64,000 nucleotides of DNA from JAGTVG01 sp942491935. GTDB taxonomy: Bacteria; Bacteroidota; Bacteroidia; Cytophagales; Cyclobacteriaceae. Made by a program: the position numbers and the translations under genes. The number at the start of each line of letters is the position of its first letter. Within the stretch, counting starts at the first letter, position 1. Below, in pieces: positions 9,843 to 19,193 of the stretch. The notes beneath the pieces were generated by a model that saw nothing but the letters and a program-made list of their open reading frames with translations, was not told the origin of the DNA and did not search any database. The stretch covers positions 1 to 64,000 of the forward strand of contig CALOCZ010000013.1 of assembly GCA_942491935.1 (NCBI GenBank), read 5' to 3'.

Positions 9843-10478
9843 ATGCCAGATATTTTTTCTCGATACCAGGGTTACCTTAATCGTTTAAAACCATTAAGGA
9901 CAGAAGCAAAAACGAATAAATTGGTAATCGAACAAATCAGGAACGGCGACAAAACTCAACTCGAGGTCATTTATAAGTCACATAAATTTGAATTTATAAG
10001 CTGGCTTACCAATAAATTCAATTGCTCAGAAGAAGAAGCCAGGGACGTTTACCAGTTTGCTGTAATGACATTTTATGAAAACATTAAAAGTGAGCGTTTG
10101 TCGGAGTTGAGCAGCAGCATTAAAACCTATTTATTCGCAATTGGAAAGCATAAAATACTTGAAGAAAAAAAGGCTTCTGTAAAGTTCATACCTAAGATTG
10201 ATGATCAGATCCCTGACCTTCCGGAGGTTGGCAAGTGGGAAGATGAAATGTATGAAGAGTCATTACAATTAGTCGAAAGTTGTCTGGAGAAACTGGGGGA
10301 ACCTTGTAGAAGTTTACTTGAATTGTATTATTACCATAGTATGTCGATGGAAGAAATTGCAGATCGGATGAATTACAAAAACAGATTTACTTCCAAAAAT
10401 TTAAAGTACAAATGTATCAACCGGCTACGACGAATTTATATTGAGGAACTAAAAAAGCAGAACAATAAAGCACTATGA
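9843..10478 (+). CDS. ECF-type RNA polymerase sigma factor
   Basis: 211 aa. Region 2 is recognisable at about 40-105 (GDKTQLEVIYKSHKFEFISWL, EEEARDVYQFAVMTFYENI). Region 4 at about 145-205 contains a helix-turn-helix (SLLELYYYHSMSMEEIADRMNY). It directs RNA polymerase to a specific promoter set. The ATGA overlap with the next gene (4 bp) indicates translational coupling with a membrane TPR protein that has the layout of an anti-sigma factor. Region 2 is shorter and more divergent than in housekeeping sigma factors. The target regulon cannot be deduced, but the exported CHAT gene next door is a candidate. Confidence 0.88.
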   Translation: MPDIFSRYQGYLNRLKPLRTEAKTNKLVIEQIRNGDKTQLEVIYKSHKFEFISWLTNKFNCSEEEARDVYQFAVMTFYENIKSERLSELSSSIKTYLFAIGKHKILEEKKASVKFIPKIDDQIPDLPEVGKWEDEMYEESLQLVESCLEKLGEPCRSLLELYYYHSMSMEEIADRMNYKNRFTSKNLKYKCINRLRRIYIEELKKQNNKAL

Positions 10479-11323
10479 AAAATTTTGATGAACATATAGA
10501 CTTGATTGAACGGTATCTCTACGATGATATGACCCAGGAGGAATTGGAGGAATTCAATGGGTTATTAAGGAAAGATCCCGAGTTCAACAAGCTCTTTTAC
10601 GAAATGGATAACCTGCTAGAAGGTATCCGTCGATCAGCTAAGCAAACCACGGTGGAAGAAAAACTAGCCCGAATTGAGGAAGCCCTGCCATTTGAAGATA
10701 CCGCTGTTGAAAATGAGACAGAAACGCCTGTTATTCCAATATGGAGTACTGTTTCTCGATACGGAATGGCTTTTACTTCTGCAATTACAGCCATAACTGA
10801 CAGGAAGTATAGAATGGGAATTGCTGCAGGATTTACCCTACTTGTTACCGCATCTGTCCTTTTATTTAATATTACAAATAGTGATTCCCCTGCTAGCTTA
10901 TTCAGTGATTATTATATCCCATTTGAAAACCAGAGCAGTATGACTTTGAGAGGCGGCGATGAGAAAGCAGAAAACCCTGAGGCAGAATTATTACGACAAG
11001 CATTATCAGAATATGATAGAGCCAATTATGCCGGATCCATTGAAATATTTAATAAGATGTCGGATAATTCGGAGAATAAAATATCTATATGGATGTATAA
11101 AGGGAATGCATATCTACATGAAGGAGAGGTGGAAAGTGCAAAAATAATGTTTCAAAATATAATCAATGAAATGGCTGGATTTGAAATTCATGCAAAATGG
11201 TATCTAAGCCTTTGTTATATAAAGAACGGGGAGTATGAAAATGCAAAACCTTTATTAGAAGAGATAAAAGATTTTGGAAAATATAAGAGTGAAGAGGCTG
11301 GTAAAATTCTCTCAAAATTATAA
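10475..11323 (+). CDS. Single-TM TPR protein, probable anti-sigma factor
   Basis: 282 aa. The cytoplasmic N-terminus (about 1-110) has the pattern of Bacteroidota anti-sigma proteins: IERYLYDDMTQEELEEF followed by LLRKDPEFNKLF, with no zinc ligands. A TM helix lies at about 114-133. The part beyond it has a YYIPFEN...RGG linker often seen in envelope TPR proteins of this phylum, then about three TPR units (LSEYDRANYAGSIEIFNKM, GNAYLHEGEVESAKIMFQNI, CYIKNGEYENAKPLLEEI). It overlaps the sigma gene by 4 bp, the usual arrangement of an ECF/anti-sigma pair. The periplasmic TPRs would be the sensor or docking part. The anti-sigma role is inferred, not shown. Confidence 0.75.
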   Translation: MKNFDEHIDLIERYLYDDMTQEELEEFNGLLRKDPEFNKLFYEMDNLLEGIRRSAKQTTVEEKLARIEEALPFEDTAVENETETPVIPIWSTVSRYGMAFTSAITAITDRKYRMGIAAGFTLLVTASVLLFNITNSDSPASLFSDYYIPFENQSSMTLRGGDEKAENPEAELLRQALSEYDRANYAGSIEIFNKMSDNSENKISIWMYKGNAYLHEGEVESAKIMFQNIINEMAGFEIHAKWYLSLCYIKNGEYENAKPLLEEIKDFGKYKSEEAGKILSKL

Positions 11324-11393
11324 ATTGCTTTTTCTTATAATTAATTAAACTTTACTTTTATTAAATAAATATCACCACAAAATTTTAAAAACT

Positions 11394-11786
11394 ATGCCTG
11401 GAATAATTAGGGATCCCATACATAATAATGCAATCAAGCTTACTGAAGACCCGGTTGCGTTAGAAAAGAAGTCAAAATTCAAAGATTATGGTATCCTGGA
11501 GGGAGATGATGGTCATTTACTTCTTTATATTAAGGACGAGACCTCCTGGCCACTAATTGCAGGGACTGAAGTCGAATATGAGGTTGAAACCATTACATTT
11601 ACCGGCAGTGATGGGGTGCAACTTAATATTGATATTGCTATTATTACGCGTGAAATTCCTTCACCCTATGTATCACTTATTAATGAAAAAGTAAGGACAG
11701 ATATACAGAAACCTGCTGAGAAAGAGAGACACTATACGAAACGACTCGATAAGAATGAAATAAAGAATAAGAAAATAAAGGACTAG
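11394..11786 (+). CDS. Hypothetical protein in sigma-factor operon
   Basis: 130 aa, 70 bp after the TPR gene on the same strand and just before a terminator, so probably the last gene of the sigma operon. There is no signal peptide or TM. Residues 30-95 are predicted mostly beta (GILEGDDGHLLLYIKD, EVEYEVETITFTGSDGVQL) and could form a small barrel or OB-like domain. The tail (about 100-130) is highly charged and Lys-rich (KEIKNKKIKD-type), suggesting nucleic-acid or membrane contact. I do not recognise the family. Confidence 0.65.
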   Translation: MPGIIRDPIHNNAIKLTEDPVALEKKSKFKDYGILEGDDGHLLLYIKDETSWPLIAGTEVEYEVETITFTGSDGVQLNIDIAIITREIPSPYVSLINEKVRTDIQKPAEKERHYTKRLDKNEIKNKKIKD

Positions 11787-11834
11787 TAATAGGCTATAAA
11801 CAAACCAATTCAAATCCTTAAAACAATATTTTTT

Positions 11835-11876
11835 CCACCTGAGAAAATAAATGAGCTGTTTTTCAGGTGGTTTTTT
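11835..11876 (+). terminator. Terminator at end of sigma operon
   Basis: An 8-bp stem CCACCTGA (11835-11842) pairs with TCAGGTGG (11863-11870), extendable by a G-U and A-T pairs. It is followed on the plus strand by TTTTTT. It lies between the convergent sigma operon and CHAT gene; the A/T runs on both sides could make it bidirectional. Confidence 0.8.
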
Positions 11877-11906
11877 GATATTCGCTGAATTGACATTCTT
11901 ATTAGA

Positions 11907-14900
11907 TTATTTTTTTACTCTTAAGTATATCACAATAAATGCTATTATAAAGATGAGAATAATAATGTAATAGAATACACCTGATGATTTTTCAATCACT
12001 GAATTTTTACCTACCGGAACAAATGCTGCCCAATTTGATGGGTGAGCTCCATTCTCGCCTGATTCATCGATAAATTGCCGTTTGCTGTTGGTAAGAGATT
12101 CAGCAATATTTTCCCCCTTTTTAAGATTCTTATAAAAGTTTTTCATTAGTTGTGAAGTGAATCTATCATCAACCCGCCATAGGCTCATTACTATGGATGG
12201 ACAGCCTGCGTAAGCAAATCCGCGTGCCATACTGAAAACCCCTTCTCCAGTATAAGATTTCCCAATTCCTGTTTCGCAAGCACTTAATACGGCTAATTCT
12301 GTATGTGAAAGATCCAAACCAAACAATTCGTGCATATATAATTCTCCATCCTCCAGTGTGTCCAGCTCATTTTTAAAAATCAGCTTTGTATTCATTGAGC
12401 TTGTAGTGTCCGATTCCCCGTGTACAGCAAGGTGAATAATATGATAATTTGAGGCTATCCTTTTAAATTCACTCTCAGTTGCATCCATACCATAATAGTA
12501 CCGGCTTTTCTTACGTCCCATTTCTTTTCTTATAGCACGCAGCTCAATGGCTGCATGATGCAATTCTTCCTGAGCTGCGGATCTGCCTTCATCATTTTGG
12601 TCAGCATTTATTTTCGAATAGCTAAAAGCAACTAATCTATTACTGGATTGTCCGGTTATTAATGGTTTGGCTAAAAGCAGATTTGCAGAATATGCATATC
12701 CGGTGTAATAAGTATTGATCAGGTAGGGGAGGTTTTGATAATCGACATAATCGTCTGCAATTTTTTCAGTTAAAAGTATTTCAAAGGGTAGTTGAGAAAG
12801 AGGTCCATCCGGTATAATAAGAATTTGTTGGTCTTTCGGATATCCGTTTACTGCTTCCCTCAGAAGTTTTTTATATAACTGGTAAGAATGATACGTAAAT
12901 TCATTAAAATCGATTTTACTGGTAGACATGGAAAATCCTTTGGATAATTGGTTTTGTAAAACCGATATGGACTTTCGTATTGAATCATTTAATTCAACCT
13001 TGTAAACTTCTGAGCCGAAGTTGTTTGTCGTGACAACATATGTGTTTTTTAACCCCCAGTAAAACTCGATTCCCAGGAGATCGTTTTCAGCGCAATACGT
13101 TTTGAAATCCTGATATGTTTTTATTAAAGTATCATACTTGACCATGGCATAATTTGGATACTTTTCAGTTACCATCATTTTAAAATTATCCAGTTCGATA
13201 CCGTATTGATTCCTTTTCTCGGTGAGTTCAGCTAATACAGTAGAGTCAGGCACATCCTTTGTGTTTTCTGATTCGATTTGTAATTGATAGTTTATATATT
13301 GGGATTTCAGGCTGTCTTCAATATTTTTAAGGTCAATGGAGGCTGAAGCATCATAATATTCAGCAGCTGATAAGGACTTAAGGAGTAACATATACTTGCT
13401 CTTTTCAATCAATTTGAATGCGTTGTGTAAGTATTTATTGTCACGGGTCAATTTATTTAATTCAAATGCGCAATCTATTCCCTTTTCATAATCTGCTCTG
13501 AATAACTCATTTATGGCAAGCAATGAACCTTCTGCCATCTTTGAATTCCTGGTTTCATCATTAACCTTATCTATGGTATTATAGATTTCCAGGGCAACTA
13601 TCAAAAATTCTTTATTTTCATTTTTATTAAAATATTTTCGCAAAACATCAGCCTTTTCATACAATAACTCATGAATATATAATATGTCTTCAGTTTGACT
13701 AAGATTCCTGGGATTTGAAAATATGTTTGAATCATTAAATTCCGGAATATAAAGCATTAGAGCTTCTTGATAGTAATACAGAGCAGAGTCATAGTCTTCA
13801 TGCCGTTGGTAAATCCTTCCCAGAAATTGAAGGATTGTAGTAAGGAATGGAGTATCTTCTTTATATTCTTCTTGGAATATTTCCAAAGTATTAAAAGCGA
13901 TATTTTTCGCCCTTTCGAATTCACCCTTACAACTAAAAGCATCGCTGCTAATTAAATCGATCCAGGATTTAGTATTAATATCATAAAGACCATAGTTTTG
14001 CGATAGCTTATACGACATATTTGTATAATAAATAGTGCTATCAGGTATATTTAATTCATTATACATAGCAGCCATGTTTATATAAGTGTATAACTGATAT
14101 TCAACATGGACTGATTGATTTTTCTCGATCAAGTATTTTGTGGTGTTATAAACACTAAGGGCTTTACTGTATTGCTTAAATTGATTGTGTGTATTAGCTA
14201 AAGTAATTAATGATATTACAACTGAATTTATATTTGGATCAGAATTCTTAGAAATATTTGAAGACATTTCAGCATATAGAACTGCATTTTCATAGTCATA
14301 TTTTCTCCTAAGAATTGAGCTTAGAGTTCCATATAACCTTCCAAAGATCAAATTATCTGGTGGATAATCCTCTGCAAAAATTTCGATTGATTTCCTGATA
14401 TATTTCTCGCCCTGCGAAAGATTTCCATAATCTGCCAGGCATTGCCCATAATGGCGAAAACTTTCAGCTATGGATTCACTCTGTTCTCCTAAAATTCTTT
14501 CTTGAAGGGATATATCTTTTTCATGAAAATACATAGCCGAATCAAACCTTTCCGTCCTTGATAGAGCTATGCCTTTATAAAGATAGTTGTCAGCTATAAG
14601 TATACTTTCTGAGAGATTCATTTCAAGGATTATCTTTGAAGATTGCTTTAAGATATCATATCCTTCCTCCTCATGAAAATCAGCGATTTTCGCCCACCCT
14701 ATTTTGTTTAGTGAATATATAACACCTTCCCAATTTTTATCTTCCCTGTATCCATCGGATGCTTGTTTATAAAAATCAATGGCAGATTTATATAATCCAT
14801 CCTGAAAGAGTGAATCTGCTATCAGAACTTCCTGCGATTTTTCGAATGGATATTGTTGCAGAATATTAGATATAACCTGGTTGGGGGATAAAAATATGAT

Positions 14901-14960
14901 TGCTACTATGATCCAGGAATTGACAAACGGGGATAATTGCCTTAACGGTTTAAAAATCAT
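11907..14960 (-). CDS. Exported TPR-CHAT domain protein (caspase-like protease) with C-terminal TM
   Basis: 1017 aa from the ATG at 14960, which begins a plausible signal peptide (MIFKPLRQL, then WIIVAIIFLS); an ATG at 15014 would add 18 residues. Residues about 30-500 are TPR-like helical repeats (ADSLFQDGLYKSAIDFYKQA, DSALYYYQEALMLY), then a coiled region, then a C-terminal CHAT domain. The CHAT cysteine-protease dyad is present: H847 in LAVHGESD and C895 in LSACETG, followed by GFAYAGCPSIVMSLWRVDD. A last TM helix at about 994-1013 ends in basic residues. With signal plus C-terminal TM, the TPR-CHAT part should face the periplasm. CHAT proteins act as regulated endopeptidases (family knowledge); the substrate is unknown. 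It converges on the sigma/anti-sigma operon, whose membrane member also has external TPRs. Confidence 0.88.
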   Translation of the reverse strand: MIFKPLRQLSPFVNSWIIVAIIFLSPNQVISNILQQYPFEKSQEVLIADSLFQDGLYKSAIDFYKQASDGYREDKNWEGVIYSLNKIGWAKIADFHEEEGYDILKQSSKIILEMNLSESILIADNYLYKGIALSRTERFDSAMYFHEKDISLQERILGEQSESIAESFRHYGQCLADYGNLSQGEKYIRKSIEIFAEDYPPDNLIFGRLYGTLSSILRRKYDYENAVLYAEMSSNISKNSDPNINSVVISLITLANTHNQFKQYSKALSVYNTTKYLIEKNQSVHVEYQLYTYINMAAMYNELNIPDSTIYYTNMSYKLSQNYGLYDINTKSWIDLISSDAFSCKGEFERAKNIAFNTLEIFQEEYKEDTPFLTTILQFLGRIYQRHEDYDSALYYYQEALMLYIPEFNDSNIFSNPRNLSQTEDILYIHELLYEKADVLRKYFNKNENKEFLIVALEIYNTIDKVNDETRNSKMAEGSLLAINELFRADYEKGIDCAFELNKLTRDNKYLHNAFKLIEKSKYMLLLKSLSAAEYYDASASIDLKNIEDSLKSQYINYQLQIESENTKDVPDSTVLAELTEKRNQYGIELDNFKMMVTEKYPNYAMVKYDTLIKTYQDFKTYCAENDLLGIEFYWGLKNTYVVTTNNFGSEVYKVELNDSIRKSISVLQNQLSKGFSMSTSKIDFNEFTYHSYQLYKKLLREAVNGYPKDQQILIIPDGPLSQLPFEILLTEKIADDYVDYQNLPYLINTYYTGYAYSANLLLAKPLITGQSSNRLVAFSYSKINADQNDEGRSAAQEELHHAAIELRAIRKEMGRKKSRYYYGMDATESEFKRIASNYHIIHLAVHGESDTTSSMNTKLIFKNELDTLEDGELYMHELFGLDLSHTELAVLSACETGIGKSYTGEGVFSMARGFAYAGCPSIVMSLWRVDDRFTSQLMKNFYKNLKKGENIAESLTNSKRQFIDESGENGAHPSNWAAFVPVGKNSVIEKSSGVFYYIIILIFIIAFIVIYLRVKK

Positions 14961-15041
14961 GTCCTTTAATGAAATGAGAATAAACAATTTAATATAATTA
15001 ATAATGAAATTCAACGATTATATTTCATAAGAGCATTTACC

Positions 15042-15121
15042 ATTGCACATAATGCAATTCTTTATAAAATTGGTGCAAAATCGTAAGCACTCTATCTATT
15101 GATCATAATTACTTACGATTT
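15042..15121. promoter_or_regulatory. Two inverted repeats between CHAT gene and DUF5916 gene
   Basis: A perfect 10-bp repeat, AAATCGTAAG (15078-15087) with CTTACGATTT (15112-15121), has a 24-bp spacer. A second, ATTGCA/TGCAAT, lies at 15042-15058. Both lie in the divergent region upstream of the CHAT gene and before the DUF5916 gene. They could be operator sites. Confidence 0.4.
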
Positions 15122-15276
15122 CCCTTTAATGATTGGATTCGAAGTATAAAATATCCAAATCAGATTTTCTTCAATTTTTGAAGATATCTTGTGTCCTGAA
15201 GAATTCGATTTTTAATAATCAGTGTTCTTTCTGTGTTTTTGAATATATTTGGCGGAATTGTTCAAACTCTGAGTTC

Positions 15277-17481
15277 GTGAAGAGATTTTTTTATATTTTT
15301 TATGTTATGTTGTTGCCATTATCCTTAACGGCCCAGGATATAAATAAGGTAAATAACGACTACAATCTATATTGCAATAAAACCCTGGATGAGATAATAA
15401 TAGATGGCGTTCTCGATGAAGAGACCTGGCAGAAAGCGGATGTAGCTGACGATTTTCACATGATGATGCCGATGGATACCAGTTTGGCCAATGCTATAAC
15501 AGAAGTGCGTGTGGCTTATGACGATAAAAACCTGTATATGTCAGCTATTATGTACCTCAAAGAAGGAAGCGATATTGTAGTCTCTTCAATGAAAAGGGAT
15601 TTTAACTTTGGTTTGAATGATAATTTCTTTTGTGTCATCGATCCTTTTAACGACCTGACAAATGGATTTTCATTTGGAGCAAATGCTGCCGGAGGCGAAT
15701 GGGATGGTGAACAAGCTGATGGTGGCCGGATCAACCTGAACTGGGATAATAAGTGGAAGTCAACCGTAAAGAATTATGAAGATAAATGGATATTTGAGGC
15801 AGCCATTCCTTTCAAAACACTCAGGTATAAAAAAGGGCTAAAAAGCTGGGGCATCAATTTTTCAAGACTTGATCTTTCCTATAATGAAAAATCAGCCTGG
15901 ACACCAGTCCCAAGGCAATTTCAATCCGCATCACTGGCCTTTACAGGAAACCTGATCTGGGAAGAACCTCCTCCAAAACAGGGAACTAACATATCTATAA
16001 TTCCATTTGGTACTGCTAGCGCCAGTAAAGATGTAGAGAGTGGCGAATCCACTGATTTCGATTATGATTTTGGTCTGGATGCTAAAATAGCTATTACGCC
16101 ATCCTTAAACCTGGATCTTACGGTAAATCCTGATTTCTCCCAAGTGGAGGTTGACAGGCAGATAACCAATCTTAGCCGCTTTGAATTGTTTTTTCCCGAA
16201 AGAAGACAGTTTTTCCTGGAAAACTCTGACCTCTTTGCCAATTTCGGAGACCATGGAACAAGGCCATTTTTCTCCAGGAGGGTAGGCTTGGATGCACCCA
16301 TTGAATATGGGGGCCGGCTTAGCGGAAAGCTGGATGAAAACTGGCGTATAGGGGTGATGGATATCCAGACTGGAGATGTTACCCCCAAGGTTGATGAGGA
16401 AGGAAATATTGAAGAAGGCGGAATACCAGACCAGAACTATTTTGTAGCTGCCATTCAGAGAAAGGTGTTTTCCCGCTCAAACATACAGGCCATTTTTATT
16501 AACAAGGAGTCCTTTGGCCTGGACTATGCTGTAGATGATAGCAGTATCCAAAAATATAACCGGGATTTAGGATTGGAATATAACCTGGCCTCAAAAGATA
16601 ATGTCTGGACCGGGAAATTCCTTGTCCATAAATCATTTAGCCCTCATCTTACAGGTGACGATTTCTACCAGGCAGCCAATCTCTCCTACGATACCCGCAA
16701 TCTCGAATTAGAATTGTCACAACAATATGTCGGTGAAAACTATAATGCAGAAGTTGGATACATTCCCAGGAAAGGTTATCACAGGATCAGCCCGGAATTC
16801 AGATATAGCTTTTTCCCTTCTTCCAAAAAGATCAATTCTCATGGCCCTTCAGTTGATGCTGATTTGTTCTGGAATAAAGATTATACCCTGACTGATATAA
16901 ACAGTTCGGCAAGATATAATGTCACTTTACTTAACAGAAGTTCCTTTGGTATTGGTACTGGGTATAATTACGTCCTGTTGCAGGAACCTTTTGATCCTAC
17001 AAATTCCGGAGGAGAAGAATTGCCGGCAGGATCAGATTATGCCTGGTTTGATGTCGGATTGAGATATTCAAGCGCTCCTGGAAAACTTTTTACTTTTGAT
17101 TTCCATACAACATACGGAGGATATTTCAATGGGAAATTATTCCAGTTTGAAGGAAGTGTAGGATATCGCTTTCAACCTTATGCAAACATAAACATTGATG
17201 TTGAGTATAATGACATCAGACTCCCGGAACCTTATACCAGCACCTCGTTTTTATTGGTAAGCCCAAGATTGGAAGTAACCTTCACCAAGAATATTTACCT
17301 GACTACTTTTGTTCAGTTCAATGAACAGGCAGAAAATGTCAACCTAAATGCCCGCTTCCGATGGCGATTCGTTCCTGCTTCGGATATCTACCTGGTGTAT
17401 ACGGAAAATTATTGGAATAATGATTTTCAAAGCAAGAACAGGGCTTTGGTATTTAAGTTCATTTATTGGTTAAATATCTAA
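15277..17481 (+). CDS. DUF5916 outer-membrane protein with CBM9-like N-terminus
   Basis: About 734 aa. I place the start at GTG 15277 because it gives a clean signal peptide (M-K-R-F-F-Y-I-F-Y-V...LTAQ); an ATG at 15133 would add 48 residues with no signal-like character. Residues about 40-215 resemble the carbohydrate-binding family 9-like domain of DUF5916 proteins (IIDGVLDEETWQKAD, VRVAYDDKNLYM, WIFEAAIPFKTLRY). The remainder has alternating strands with aromatic belts (for example LSYDTRNLELELSQQYVGENY) and ends in a hydrophobic strand, typical of an outer-membrane beta-barrel. The signature NPDFSQVEVDRQITNLSRFELFFPERR is present. Function is unproved; the family is often near glycan or peptide utilisation genes. 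Confidence 0.88.
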   Translation: MKRFFYIFYVMLLPLSLTAQDINKVNNDYNLYCNKTLDEIIIDGVLDEETWQKADVADDFHMMMPMDTSLANAITEVRVAYDDKNLYMSAIMYLKEGSDIVVSSMKRDFNFGLNDNFFCVIDPFNDLTNGFSFGANAAGGEWDGEQADGGRINLNWDNKWKSTVKNYEDKWIFEAAIPFKTLRYKKGLKSWGINFSRLDLSYNEKSAWTPVPRQFQSASLAFTGNLIWEEPPPKQGTNISIIPFGTASASKDVESGESTDFDYDFGLDAKIAITPSLNLDLTVNPDFSQVEVDRQITNLSRFELFFPERRQFFLENSDLFANFGDHGTRPFFSRRVGLDAPIEYGGRLSGKLDENWRIGVMDIQTGDVTPKVDEEGNIEEGGIPDQNYFVAAIQRKVFSRSNIQAIFINKESFGLDYAVDDSSIQKYNRDLGLEYNLASKDNVWTGKFLVHKSFSPHLTGDDFYQAANLSYDTRNLELELSQQYVGENYNAEVGYIPRKGYHRISPEFRYSFFPSSKKINSHGPSVDADLFWNKDYTLTDINSSARYNVTLLNRSSFGIGTGYNYVLLQEPFDPTNSGGEELPAGSDYAWFDVGLRYSSAPGKLFTFDFHTTYGGYFNGKLFQFEGSVGYRFQPYANINIDVEYNDIRLPEPYTSTSFLLVSPRLEVTFTKNIYLTTFVQFNEQAENVNLNARFRWRFVPASDIYLVYTENYWNNDFQSKNRALVFKFIYWLNI

Positions 17482-17635
17482 TATTTCGTAATTTCCCTTT
17501 GATTTTTTACAAAAGGATTGAATGTGAAAATTCTCTACACGATATACTTTGAAAATCTTTTTATTGAATTTTTCGCACTTTCCATGTCCATTATATTAAA
17601 TGGACTTCAGACTATTGAAAACTAAATAAATAGAT

Positions 17636-18523
17636 ATGAAATTCTCAGAAACAAGACGAAACTCAATAAAAAAAATAATGGCTGGTGGCGCTATGCTTAG
17701 CTTGCCTTCTCTTTTGTCCAGCAGACTGGAAGCAGCCAATTCTGCTATGGGGAAGGAGCTTAGTGAAAAGATAAACCATTCTGCATGTAGGTGGTGTTAT
17801 AATGATATTCCCCTCGAAGTACTATGTGAAAAAGGAAAAGTATTTGGATTGCAATCCATTGATCTGGTTGGCCCTAAGGAATGGCCAATCGTTCAGGAAT
17901 ACGGGCTGACATGCGCTATGGGAAATGGAGCCGGAATGGGAATAGCCAGAGGATGGAATAACCCGGTTTTCCATGAAAAATTAATACAGGATTTTATGAA
18001 CCTAATTCCAGTAGCTGCAAAATATAAAATACCAAATATTATTGTTCTTTCGGGCAACAGAGAAGGGATGGATGATGAAACAGGGTTAAAAAACTGTACA
18101 GAAGGCCTGAAAAAGATCATGTCAGAAGCCGAAAAATACAAGGTAAATATAGTAATGGAACTACTCAACAGTAAGATTGACCATAAAGATTACATGTGCG
18201 ATCATACGGTTTGGGGTGTTGAATTATGTAATATGATCGGATCAGAGAACTTCAAGCTTCTGTATGATATCTACCATATGCAGATCATGGAAGGGGATGT
18301 AATTCGAACGATCAATGAAAATCATCAGCATATTGCTCATTACCATACAGGGGGCGTACCTGGTCGTCATGAAATAGATGATACTCAGGAACTCTACTAT
18401 CCGGCTATTATGAAGGCGATTGTTGAAACAGGTTTTGATGGTTATGTAGCACAGGAATTTATTCCTACCTGGGACGATAAACTGATGGCTTTGGAGGATG
18501 CTTTAAAGATCTGTTCGGTTTAG
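17636..18523 (+). CDS. Exported hydroxypyruvate isomerase-like TIM-barrel protein
   Basis: 295 aa. A twin-arginine-type leader (TRRNSIKKIMAGGAM) suggests Tat export. The rest is an AP endonuclease 2/xylose isomerase-like TIM barrel with the hydroxypyruvate isomerase pattern: metal and acid residues in VMELLN, LLYDIYHMQIMEGD, HYHTGGVPGRHEI and YVAQEFIP. Such enzymes interconvert keto- and aldo-sugars or small hydroxy-oxo acids with a divalent metal. It is a monocistronic-looking gene between DUF5916 and a convergent lipoprotein. Exported members of this fold are common in Bacteroidota sugar loci; the substrate is not known. Confidence 0.85.
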   Translation: MKFSETRRNSIKKIMAGGAMLSLPSLLSSRLEAANSAMGKELSEKINHSACRWCYNDIPLEVLCEKGKVFGLQSIDLVGPKEWPIVQEYGLTCAMGNGAGMGIARGWNNPVFHEKLIQDFMNLIPVAAKYKIPNIIVLSGNREGMDDETGLKNCTEGLKKIMSEAEKYKVNIVMELLNSKIDHKDYMCDHTVWGVELCNMIGSENFKLLYDIYHMQIMEGDVIRTINENHQHIAHYHTGGVPGRHEIDDTQELYYPAIMKAIVETGFDGYVAQEFIPTWDDKLMALEDALKICSV

Positions 18524-18541
18524 GTATAATCCGGAAAAGTA

Positions 18542-19075
18542 TTATTGAATATTGTCGGCAAATCCTTCCGAATACATAAGAAGAATCTCTGTAAGTCTTC
18601 CGCCTTCTGCCTCGGGCTGGATTTTGTTTTCAAGGTGCAGGAATAAGTAATATCCATCAAGTTCAGGGTAGACTTCATCTCTGGGATCAAAGATATCCTT
18701 GAAACGCGGATCGCCGTTTTTCATTCGGAAAACCTCGAGAACATAATATGAAACTGTTACTCCACTGCCTGGATCAGTATATGAAATGGAATCCAATCCT
18801 ACGTAGCTGTCAGGAAAAGTAAAAAAGTTTTCACCTGCGTTGTTTGATACGAGGACGTTTTCGGAAGTAAAAATATATTGAAGCTGAAGATCCCTGGTTT
18901 CGTTTTCACTGATTTTTTCTCCGGTTGCAGGATCAATTATAATATCCTTCTTACTCCATACTTTGAATTGATTTAAATATAAAGATTCAACGGTAGGAGT
19001 AAAAGATAACTCCTCATCAGTACACGAAAATATTGTTAACAAGATCAAGGGAATCCAAAGTCTTCTCATCTTCAT
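18542..19075 (-). CDS. Hypothetical lipoprotein
   Basis: 177 aa from ATG 19075 (M-K-M-R-R-L-W-I-P-L), chosen because it leads directly into a lipoprotein signal with lipobox LTIFSC; an upstream ATG at 19117 adds 14 polar residues. The mature part is mostly beta with sequences such as LQLQYIFTSENVLVSN, YVGLDSISYTDPGSG and GYYLFLHLENKIQPEAEG. No family is recognised. It converges on the TIM-barrel gene with 18 bp between the stops and is divergent from the CotH-like gene. Confidence 0.7.
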   Translation of the reverse strand: MKMRRLWIPLILLTIFSCTDEELSFTPTVESLYLNQFKVWSKKDIIIDPATGEKISENETRDLQLQYIFTSENVLVSNNAGENFFTFPDSYVGLDSISYTDPGSGVTVSYYVLEVFRMKNGDPRFKDIFDPRDEVYPELDGYYLFLHLENKIQPEAEGGRLTEILLMYSEGFADNIQ

Positions 19076-19193
19076 TCGTTCATTACTTGTATTCTGGGGT
19101 TCTATTATGTAACGCAAATTAGTATATAAAATGTTTATGAATATATTCTTTTTTTTAAATTTATTATAAATTATGTAATTAATCTTTTAGACA

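Noticed and set aside
15133..15276. Upstream ATG start of the DUF5916 gene
   Set aside because: It adds 48 residues with several Cys and no signal character; GTG 15277 gives a clean signal peptide.
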